NCBI GenBank assembly: GCA_013397455.1
Contig: VYZB01000023.1
Coordinates: 4,254,447-4,318,446 of the forward strand
DNA length: 64,000 bases
Source: Crotophaga sulcirostris
Lineage: Eukaryota; Chordata; Aves; Cuculiformes; Crotophagidae
Direction: 5' to 3'
Part shown: one piece after another, positions 24,701-36,700 of the stretch
Layout: each line of letters starts with the position of its first letter
Numbering within the stretch: the stretch's first letter is position 1
Position numbers and translations under genes: made by a program
The notes under the pieces: generated by a model
Database searches by the model: none
What the model saw: the letters and a program-made list of their open reading frames with translations, nothing else
Told to the model about the DNA's origin: nothing

Positions 24701-27700
24701 ATAACAGTGGTGATTTAAGAAAGAAAAAAGAAGGTGGACCTGGTAACTTACTGACTTGAAAAGCATTCATAAATAAATCGGTAGCTTTCACTCTAGAGCA
24801 AAATGTGGAAATTCCGTCCCCCAAATAATCTGTGTTCAGTTTGGTGGTGGATATTGCCAGAATCATTGTCCCTCAGTCCGAAAAATGTGAATATTTCTCA
24901 AAACCAGCAAACCCAACTAATACTTCTTGTTCTTGCCTTTACTAACTTGATGCGCTGTTGCCAAAGAATCAATTACGCATTCACAAGCTAGTGCTTAAAC
25001 TGTTCCTTTCTCTTTATTTCATCTGGACTCCTGCATGCTAGGAATTAAAATTCTTAAGAGTCTGCTTAAAGTAAGAGATCTCCTCTAGCTAAACTTCCCT
25101 GAAATAATTTATAACATATAACTTTGCAACCTGTTTGTATGTATTGTTTTCTTTTCTTCCACCTTGGCTGCAAATTCTCTCAGGTCTCCGCTGGTTCATC
25201 CGCCAAGCCATGGATGCCGCTCGACTCACAACAGCCCAATTCACACTGCTACTGGCTCACGACTTACTCAGAACTTCTCTGTGTCTGTTCCCACTCTCAT
25301 CTACACTGGTACGAGACTGCTCAGACTCAAGAGCTGGGGAGAGGCAGGCCACAGGCACAGTGGTCGCAAAGTGCAGGCAGGCAGGCAGTGTAGGCAGGTA
25401 CCACCCATCTTTTCTCCCTCATTTTCTCATGGAGACACCTTCTGTTGTCAGTGAAGAACTTCTCTGTGTGCAGCTGCTGAAACAAAGGCACTAGTTACTT
25501 GAAAATGCATTGGAGTCTCTTCCACAAAGCCACACTCTTCATTTCTTTTTATCATGCTTAATATCCTAAGAAATTAAGTAAAAATAAGTTCATATGTCTG
25601 GGGAACATTTACAGTCCTACAGTCATTGGAGGAAATCATGTTTTGATTGGAGTTCGTAATTGTTTTCAGGCATAATTCAGATACAATATTTAGGCTTTAA
25701 AATGATTATTAGAAGAGTATGTGCCATTTGTGGAAGAGATGGTTTTAGAGGGCAGGTAAGTCGATCTGTGCATAAGCGAACTGTTTGTCAATATAGTTGT
25801 TCCCATGAAGATTCTCCTCTTTGCTCTGTTTTTAGCTGTGGCATGCTGCTGATGCTATAGGATAAGGAAACATTTTTTTTTCCTTAAAATGCGTATGTGT
25901 GTATATACATAAATGTATGAATATGTATAAACACAAATATAATTTGAAATCACTTTTCTTTATTAAACTAACTCAAAACATTGTGTATTTGACCGGATTT
26001 TTAAGCCATAAAATGTTTTCAGTTTTTTCTTTTTGCGTATATATTTTTTTTGTCACATCTCATGGCTTTCATTTGGCTTAATTGTTTCATTGTAGATTAT
26101 CAGCATCTATCTGTAGAATGCTGAATGGGTAAAACAGCATTTCTTTGCCTCTGGCCTCATCCCCAGTCTCGCACCTAAGGAATAGCTGCTGGCCCTGCCC
26201 CAGTCCCATCCTGGTGTTTGGATCATGCTGCTGTCAGCCAGGTCCTTTGGCACAGGATTACTGAATATGTTTCCACCTTCTTCTGGCAGGATTCCCTTCA
26301 ATGAAGATCCCAATCCCAATACTCATTCATCAGGACCCTCCACCCCTCTGAAAAACCAAACCTATTCCTTTTCACCTTCCAAGTCCTACAGTCGACAGTC
26401 CTCTTCTTCTGACACAGATTTGAGTTTGACACCCAAAACTGGTAAGGCGCTTCCACCCACTTTTTGTTTAAATTGTGTTTCTCTTTATATTTTCATTCAG
26501 TCCCTTTTTTCTTTTTGGCATTTTAAGTTATCAAAATGATGTGGAAACTGGAGACTTCAGATAGCACACCTCAAGCTTGAAAGGATTTCTGTAGGGTGAA
26601 AATATAAATCCTACCTGTATTTCCATTGTTCTGGATAACATTAAAATGACATTTGTAACACTACTCTGTTCAAGTAGAAATAAAACATCTCAGAGGATTA
26701 AGGGAGTCCTAAGTAATTGCCTTTTTCTTATTTCCTCCATTTCATATTACAAATAATAGGAGTACATTTCTCACCACAGTATGTTAAGAACAGTGTTGGA
26801 AAAGCTATGTAGTCTTCAAGCGTAGCATGTTGTACTATAAGTGTATTAAATACATTTATTTGTGATTTTTAACTACTTTTTGTAAATGTGATACTTGAAA
26901 TGTGGCAGGTGCTGTCTTTTTATTCTTGGTATACAGAAATGGCTTTACATACACAGTATACATTTTGAAAGTATTTTAAATTATACTCCAGCCATCTTCA
27001 AAAACCATTTTTCTTTCTCCATTGGTCTATCATAATTTCTTCAACTTGTTGTTTCTTCCCTCCTTATTTTTTATTCTGTGGTTAGAATCATGTTGGTAAA
27101 AATGTCGAAACAACTAAAAAAATTATTGTCTGTTTATTCTCCATTATGTGACCAATACCCTGAGTTTTGCTACCGTAGGGCAAAATATTTTGCACAACTG
27201 TTTTTAAAAATTTGGTTGCTTTTCAAATGATGTTTTATATTGTGGTATTTGAAGCTCAGAACATTCTTGTCTCCATCTAATCTAGACCGTTTTTAAACAT
27301 ATTAAAGGAGTTGATTCAGCTTTACTTGACAACCTCCCTTTCAAGAGTTTTTCCAAGGAGAGAAGTTACATGTTGCATTATGCAGTTGTATTAAATATTT
27401 TAGCCAGTTTATTCCATAGATACCTGTTAAAAATGTGCCAGTTAGGAAACTGGCTGACTTAGTACTATCTTCTCTGTTCCATTTTTTTAAAAAAAAAAAA
27501 CCAAACAAATGCACACTTTTTATTTTTTTGTCCTTTTGCATAAATGATGACTGTTTTGTGGATATCCTATGCTGGTCACTTGTTTAAAGGGCCTAAAAAT
27601 ATAGCTGGATGCTTATCACTTTGGAGAGCCACAAATTCACGTTTGGTTTGCTGAATATTCCAAAACCTGTTTCTCTTTATCAGATTTTCCATGGTAAGGA

Positions 27701-30700
27701 TCATGTCATGTAAAGGATTTAAATGTAATGTTGATAGTCATCTTTATAAATGTAAATGTTTTGAATTTATGAAGGTGGCATCTCACTGTGAATTTGTCAA
27801 ATTTTTAAAGCAGCAACCTTTACATAATTCCTGACAATATTATGTAGGTGGATGGGCCCTGTCATCTTTAGTCAGTTCATTCAAAACAGGAACAGATTGT
27901 GTAATTGGTACCTCTTATTTTTAAGAATTTTTCAAATATATAGAGACTTTTTTTGCTATCTTTTTACTGTTAACACTAACAATGGGCATACTTTTGCTTA
28001 CTGGTACTGCCTTTTAACAGCTTTTAAGTCTGCTACTGAAACTTGTCTTAAGAGGATTTGGTGGCTGCATTTAAAAATTCTGTGTCTTGATATTACATAC
28101 TAGATTTTGATTCTTGATAGCTTGAAAGGACAGTATCTCAAGTCACTTGTTTTACCTTTTACCAAAAACTTGATGTTGTGCAGAAGATACTTCCATAACA
28201 TACTAAATTCAGTATGTTGTTTTTAACAATTCACTGTGTATGTTTAGACCTCTGTTTTAATTTCCTAAGACTGTTATTCAGTTGGAATATTTCAGAGTGA
28301 AAGTTGGTGATGTTAGTGGCTTAAAAAACAAAGCAAACATCTCACTTGACACATCAAGCATTGTCAAATTTGAGATACTCGTTACTCATATTGGCTGATG
28401 TGTAAAATGAAGTATTTCCTGATGTTTGTGCAGTACATTATATTCCTCTTTATTTTTCAGTCAGATAGCTAGTGCATTCATGTGATTAAGGTGGAGACTA
28501 GCCTGGAAAAAGAGTGCAGATGCCACAATTTCACAATATGAATAACTAAATAGAGCAGATTGAAACCTGGATCTGCTTATACATCTGGTTTTCAGTAGCT
28601 GCAAATCAGGACAATAGTACTTTAATGCCTTTTATAAAATACAGTTGTGATTGTGTTACCCATTCGGGTCTATATCTGATCTAAATATGAGGGGAAGTTA
28701 TTCTGTTCCAAGAAAGCTTGCTTTGGTTTGAAACTAGACGGCTTCTGTGAATAGCGATATATTTTATGCAATTGCAAACTAACAGAATATCAGGCTGACA
28801 AAACCCGTGAGATATTTTAATTAGTTAATACATTCTGATGTGACATAGTATATGTTTGGAGGAAATTGAGAAGGTGGCAACTCCTTTTCTTTGTGGGAAC
28901 TTAGAATTCTACAAGATTTATGGCTTAAAACAGTCATAAAACAAATCCATGATTTGTCTAGAAAATAACTTTTTTATACCTAAATAATGAAAGTAATCAG
29001 ATTAAGTGTGTGAGAAGACTGTTATTTAGCCTTTACTCCGTTGTACTTATCAAATTTTGTATAAAACTTTAAATAAATGTTAGATAACCATGCCTCTTAA
29101 AAAATTATTTTCAAAGTAAAGTTAATAAAGTCATAATTTTTGAGAACATGCTTCTCGTTCACATTGTGGAGCTGTATTGTCATTCCATTTCTTTGTATGT
29201 TGAGAATTAATTTAGCAATTAGTGCTGGAGAAAAAGCTTCATTTTGATTTCTTTTGTCTGTTTATTTAGTCATCTTCTGAATCTACATCTCTTTGTCTCT
29301 ATTACTTTCCTTCACAGCACCTTTCCCACAGGGACCTAGGATTTTCCTGTTTCCCAGCTCCCCTACACTCTCTTGTGATTCCCCACATCTTAAAAAGTCC
29401 TGTCTCCTCCTCTCGGGGTCTAGCCTTAACCCTCTACACTCTAGCCATGTCAGCCCAGTTGTTCTGAGGAAAAGTGTTTCTTTCACTGAAGAGCTGCTTC
29501 TGGCTGCTTCTGGTAGGATCAATCTATTATGGCCTTTTAAACAAACTATTAAGAAAATGTTGTTGTTACTTGATATAGGGGCATTTAACACACAGCCTTC
29601 TATAACCCTACATTTTTGTTCAGTTAGCCTCTGAAAACGGCTGGCTACATGACTATTCATACCATCTCTCACCTCTGCCCCCAAGCTTCAAACAGCTTCA
29701 GAACTTCTTATAGGATTTAAAATGTACATAGTTTACGCTACAGAACTTTCTTCTTTTCCCTTGCAAAATTTCCTTTGGTAATTGAGCAAAAACAATTCAT
29801 TTTTTAAAATCCTCTCATTCCCTTCACTTTGTTGTTCCTATATTTTGCATGGAACAAGCACTTGCTCTTCAATTAATTCATAATTTATTGGAATAATGGC
29901 TATCGGATGGCTAGCAACTCTGCTCCTTAAATTAATCTTTTAAACCAAACCTGTACAAAGTTTTTATTTGTACTGCTTCCATTTCCATTTCACTGTCATG
30001 CATTATTTTCATAAATTTAAATTAAATAGTTGATGTTACTGCTTTTTTCTGTAGAAACTGTTTTGATTAGTTTGTATTTTTTGAGTTTGTTTCATGTCCA
30101 GTATTTATGCTCTGTTTGTCTGTATTTAATATTGTATAGTCCCTGACAATGATGTTTAGAATCAATGCCAAATAGTAAAAGCAATTTAATCTTGTTTAAT
30201 GGGACTATACCAATACTAATATTTTTGTTTCCTTATCCAAGAACAGCTAAAAATATTTCTTATAAATCGTAGTATTTTTATATATAATTATATGGTAATG
30301 GTAGCCTAGTAATTTTTTAATATGTTAGGAATGAGATTGTTCTATTAAATTAGTTACAAATTCTGTAAAAGAAAATCTTGGCTTCATTCATAACTGTTTG
30401 CACTGTGGCGTTTGTATTTCATCTTGCTCCTGACACTTTTTTTTGTTCTTTATCCTTTGCTTTCCTATACGACTTAGGTGTTTATATTTGTGTTGTCAAT
30501 TTAGCACTGATGGTTTTAGATACAAGAGATACGAAGGATAGTATGTTTTTAGGCATGAAATATTACCAAGAAAATCTGATTCACCAGCATTGTGTTTGCT
30601 TTAGGAAAAACACAATCTTGGTATGTGTTTGTTTTTTTACTTTTGTGGTTTCTAACCATAGAACAGGTAACTTATTGTCATACATATAACCTGCATCTAG

Positions 30701-33700
30701 ATGCACTCAGTTTAGAGTACAGTTCCTTAGTAACAGATAATTCAATAGCAAAGATGTTTTAAACTTTATCACAAAGATAAATTTTCTGTCTCTTCAGAAG
30801 AGCTCTTCTATTGGGGAGCAGGGGTGGGAGCAAAATATATGAAAGAAGGAAGGAGAGAATTACCCATATTATGCAAAATTGGAGTTTGTTTCTTATATTC
30901 TGTTACAGATAATCTGCAGGTTATGTGTGTGCAAATATAGTAATCAAGTAAGTGTGGTGGTTTTTAATGCTGAGCAGAAGCTTATTTGAATGAATCAGAT
31001 GAATGAATATTTCATTGCATAGATATTAAAGAAAATAAAAATAATTGGGTTTTTTTCAGAGTTTATATTTCAAATCAAAGAATCTGCATTGCTTTTGCAA
31101 TTTTCTTTATAGTCCCAATCATATATTATGTAGCTACTGCTGTTAATTATATGTAGAGTCTCCTCCCAGTGGTTAGGAAAGGTGATTTAGTTGCTCTGAA
31201 ACTCTCAACAAGGCAGATTTTTTTTTATTTTGTCACTGATAATGATTGTCGAGTGTGATACTTGACTATAGAGTAGTCTGGCAGAGAGACATCATTCAAA
31301 AGCATGGAGTTGATGGTGACTTTGCAGCCCTTTTTTGATAAGGGCTGAAAATCTCATTATGTGTAAACTTCCTGTGTGAAGCAGAGAAGGTAGATCATTA
31401 TTGAAATCGTAGCAAAAACTCCTAGTAGAAAGAAGGAAAAAGGAAAAAAAAAATAGAAGTTACATGGTAGGAAAGTATTGCAAGTCAAGCCTTTTAAGTG
31501 TTTTTATTGTGAGATTTTTTTTTAAATTCAGTTTAAGAGAAAAAGATCCTAGATCAGGAGGTTTTCATCCATGTGCTAAAACCAACACTGCTAGTCATGT
31601 GAACACCAAACCCAGACCCACCCCCTCCAAACCCAAATTAAGCTGTGATGCTCAGCATTTTTTTTTTCTGAAAATTAAATTTGTGGGGATGATTTTTGAC
31701 TATTTTCAATAACTATTATATATATTTAAAACAGTTTGGTAACAAATGATAATGTATGTTCCTTTGAATGTCATTTGTACTGATACTCTTCAGGAATGGG
31801 CAGTGGGAGCGCTGGAAAAGAAGGGGGGCCATTTAAAACTCTTTTAAGACAACAGACTCAGTCAGCTCTGGAACAAAGGGTAAGCCATGTTATATTTCTG
31901 ATCTACTAAAGTGAGAATTTAGCTTGTAGTAAGTTAAATATTTCCTGTTACTGTCTGTTTAAAAATATGTGTAATTTTTAGGTCTGAAAACTTATTGGAA
32001 ATGTTGAATGTTTAATAGCCCTTTTATACACAGTTTTTTATTATATTACTAAAACCTTAAGAAAAGACTGGAGAAGTGTATTGTTCACAGCACTCACGTG
32101 GTTACGGTTGGTGTGATAAGAAACAGTTATAGCAGGAATTACTGTTATTTAATCTCTGTAAGGTATTGATGCATGTGTAAGTTTAATGCTTTACCGTCAT
32201 GTATTTAACTAAGTTTTTAGAGAAACCAAATTCAGAAACATTGGAATAGCTTTAAGCAAGGTGAAAATCCCATTTGTAGTTGCAAATACTTCCAGTTGTG
32301 AAAAATAAAGTTGGTGTATAATTTAGCCTTTGTCTGCTACATGATGTGCATGTAGCAGTCTTTAAAAAGTGGTAACTTAAGCAAACCTAAACCATTTCCC
32401 AATCAATAAAGGTGCTTTATAGGTTTACAGGTTTTTGAAGAACCTCTGTAGGTCTAAAAATGCTATCTGTCATACTGAATAGACTGTGTGATACAAGTAG
32501 TGGTTTTAGTTCCTTTGTTTAAATTTTGGAATAAGTCCTTGCAACTATGTTTTTATACATTATTTACTGCTTTTGTCAAAATGTTATTAGTAAGGTGTGT
32601 TAAAGGAAGAAATGTGAATGTTTGTCTATTCAAAAATAAATTGTAGTTTTAATAACAATTTCTGACTACCTGAACTACTTACATAGAACCATAGATGTTT
32701 GTTGAAAACAAAATCAGCTGCATCTGTGAAATATAAGTGAATAGCTACTGTTTTGAGTAAGTGGATGATCTTCTTTTCATTTTTTGTATTATCCGTTGCT
32801 AAGGGAGGATCGCCTCATAGGTTCTGTAGAAGGCGGGTATGTTCCAAAACATTGTGTGACTCTTTGTAGCCCTTTTTTCTTGCATTGAAGACTTCTAAAC
32901 AATTATTTTAAATATTTTGAGTTTCTTTCTTTGTGAGACTTTTCAGATTCCTTTGTAATCTTGTTTATGCAGGATTTTTTTTCTTTTTTTTAACAGCATT
33001 TATCAAATGGGCATATTTTTGCTTAGTATTTTGCATGTTGATGCATTTCAGTTAAAATTTTAATTTCTCTTTAAATACAAATTCATGGCTTTTTGCTTTT
33101 AGTGTTTCAGTTTGAAAGAAATGCTAAAAAGTGCTTTAAAAAAAGTCTTTTCTCTGTTTCCATTTTATTTCTGCTAGCATTTCAGACATTTCATGACTGA
33201 TCTGTAATTTCCATAGGTAGATTTTTAAAAACTATAAAAAATATAAATTAAGAGCACTTTAAAGTATTTTTAGAGCTTTAAATATTTCCACATTGCTTTG
33301 CTAAGACCTTACATTGTCTAACGGAAAAATATACTGCAAAGTGGGATGAAAATGTGTTGACTATGTTATTAATAATGGCATAGCAAAGCATGCAGACTGT
33401 TAATTGATCAAAAAAGTTCATACACTTTGAAAACTTAATGTTAGATGTGTTTTACTGTGGTTACCTCTTTTTCAGTTACCTAACTAGAATGAATAAAGCC
33501 TCGTAAGTTGTTTTGTCTGCTTTAATATTGCACACATAAATAGTACACTCTAGTTGCTCATCTGGATTAGTTAAGGTAGCTAGGAAAGCAAAGAGTGGAC
33601 TCAATATGTATTTCTGCATGTGATAGATATGTAGAAAGTTCTTTTGAGTCTTAGTTCGGTTTATTTGGTTATATGGTAATGCTAAGGCATATTAAAACCA

Positions 33701-36700
33701 GTTCATTTAACTTGATGTCTCCACAGCGTTTTTTATATCAAGTGTGTTTTTAATGTGTCACTTAACCCTGATTGCAAATGAGAATATGTTTTATTAGAAG
33801 GGTAATGTCACTTAATTTCTTCCAGGAGAGTATACCAACCATAGAAGACTCACATATGTGTTATGTTTTACATTAATATGTTTTTAGCAACTCATGGGAT
33901 GCCTGTTGATAGCAAGTGTAACTGCAACACAGCTATATTGCTGTATATTTTTGTCTATATATGTATATATACTATATTTCTGTCAGTGGCAAAATTTGAT
34001 CTTATTTCACTCACAAAAAAATTAGCCTGTGTTTTTGTAGAAATGGCCAAATATTGCTCCAAATGGTATTATGTATCTCTGCTGACCTCAACTTGAACAA
34101 ATACTGTTTTATTCTCCCATATTTGCCTTCCCTAAGTGCTTGAGAGATCTTTACTGCTGCCTTTCCAAAATGGCCATCTATTGATCTTGATCTCTGAAGA
34201 GTACTGCTAGATAACTGTTATGTTAGAATGCAGTTCTCTGTGTGATTCTTCGGCTGAAATGCTGATTTAAGCAAATTTCTTTCCAGCAACTTCTTGGTAC
34301 TATCCAGCCCATCCCATCAGCTCATTTGAAGAAAAATTATAAGATTGTTTGGCCACCTCGTGAGACAGCACATTACCCATGCTTAGAATAAAAATAATTC
34401 AACCACAGAATAAATAGTATTTTAGTATGGACCAGTTTCCTATGCTGGGAACCTATGCTGGTTCATCCCAAAAAGCTCCATGAACATACCTGAGCGTTAT
34501 GAGCATTATCTGAAGGGGTGGTACAGTGATGGGAATGGGTGAATGGCTGGAAGGGAATCTGAGAGCTGTTTCAGCTGGTGCTAAAACCAAATGATACGTG
34601 TGTGTAGCCTTGTTCCATGTGCCTTTCCATTATTTTGTGTATCTGTGTATGAAATGTAGTTAAAAAAGAATACTAGCAATACATGTATGCATATACACAA
34701 ACATTTTTAAACATTGTATTAAACAAATATTATGAGGATTTTATTATAACCTTATCAAACTTTCCCCAAGTACCAACTATAAAATATATGTGTAGTTGCA
34801 AGGATTAAATCAGTGACAGTTCTTCTGGGCCTGTGCAGTCAATGACTGAAATGGTGTAGTGAATTGGTACTGGTAAAATGATTGACTGTGTTCAGTTGTA
34901 CCTTGGAAGAGTTAAGATCATCATGTCTTCTCACACACAGGAGTGCTCTGGGCTTCCATCACCTTGATGTAAAGATAGTCCATTGCAAGTTGCAGTAATA
35001 AATTTTTAATATGGAAACACTGCATCAGGTTCTTATGGAATCTCTGTTTTCCATGAAATAAGTGTAGCTTTATAATTTTGAAGTATTACTGATTAGCACA
35101 TGCAATTGAGGCTGAAACTTGTATTTGAGTAATACAATAATAAAACCCCTAAAACTTCTAAATGAGCTAAAAAAAGAAAAAGAGGGATGGGGGGGGAGAA
35201 ACCAGCATACAAAGTGACGGCGTTCCACCTGTGTCAGTGTATGAGACACTGTTAATGGAATAAGAACATGTCAGAATGGTTCAGTGAGTCAGTTGCCCAG
35301 ATTTATCTGTGGCTGAAATTAACTGATAGGACATAGGTCTAATTTTCAAATATATCATAGACTTACAAGTATTGATATGCCTGAGTGTATTAATTGAGAC
35401 GAACCCATGTTATTACTTTAGAGTTTTGTTCCTGGTTTGTAATGTAGAGAATAAGGCAAACTTGGAATCTGAACATGTTAAAATTACTTGCAGTACACAG
35501 CCTTATGAAAATGAGGAAAAAAATAATTTCTGAATCTCCATATATATTAAAAAGATCAGAATTGGTTTAAAGCATGGAGTATCATTCAGTATAAACTGCT
35601 TTAGGAAAATGTAGCTGAGTGTATATATGTATGTATGAAATATATATGTAGTGTAGGCTTAATGGAATTTCATATAGGCGGCATATGCAGTAAACTTTTA
35701 AATTGATTTCTATACTTCTGGAAAAGCTATTTTTAATGTAATTAACATGGGATAACTGTATTCAGGGAACAGAGCAAACATATGTTACATTTAAATATAT
35801 TAGAAAGTGTCATGGGATTATGCAGGGACAAATAGTATCAGCAAACATGAATCACTGAACAGTTCATACTACAGAGCTGCAGTGAAAAGGGGTTCTAACA
35901 AGTGTTGATGTGCTGGGTTTTTCTATTTTTTGGAATGAAAGACACAGAAAAGTAGTTTGGACTGTGTTGTAGTCAGTGCTTTCTGACTATTCTGATAGCC
36001 TGCAAAGCACTTTGATCTGTTAGCACCTTTCGGGGGAATATGTTCTCTAGCCCCCTGCAGAGATCCATTGATGCTTCGGAAGACAGATTAGTCAAGCTGT
36101 TTTGCAGAATCCTATGGTGAAATCTTCCTGCTTTCTAATTGCAGGCATGTCTGCAGTTTTTGGTGGTTTTTGGGGTGGTGTTTTTTTGTTGTTTTTTTTT
36201 TCTTACGGTTGTTAATACTGTGGTTGCTGATTTCAAAGTTTGCCTGTTAATTTTGAAAGTCTAAACCAAGCAAAAGTCCAGAAAACTTGACATTTGTAGG
36301 ACCTTTAAAAAGTTGCAAGAGTTGTAATAACAAGGGTGTTAATAATGCCAAAGTGTTAATTTTTAAATCTACATTGACCTTTGTTTTAAGAAGACTTTTC
36401 ATACCATGTATTGCTGGAAGAACTGTGATCCTCATTTAATCTGCAGCATGTGCACTCTTTAGGTAGTAGCTCAGTTGAACTGTACTTTTGCAAGTTCTTC
36501 AAGTATGTGAGAAAGGAATCTATATTGTACTTTCTCTCATATAAAATTTTTTTTTCTGGGTTTTTTTTGGTTTTATTTTTTCTGTTTAACCAGTCATCAT
36601 GTCTATACAAACCATTGGTTGCATGAGTTCTATTTTTCTTTTTTTGCCTTGAATTGCTGAACATAAATCTATTGCCTTTCCCCCGTAAGTGTGCTATCAT

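Noticed and set aside
25309..25400. Longer version of exon 7a using a donor at 25397
   Set aside because: It would end in a phase that does not fit exon 8, and the donor nearer the exon matches both phase and the remembered protein.
29283..29684. 133-codon minus-strand open frame opposite candidate exon 7c
   Set aside because: It has no splice or promoter support and no known domain; it reflects low stop density in the C-rich island. It is noted as a caution for 7c.
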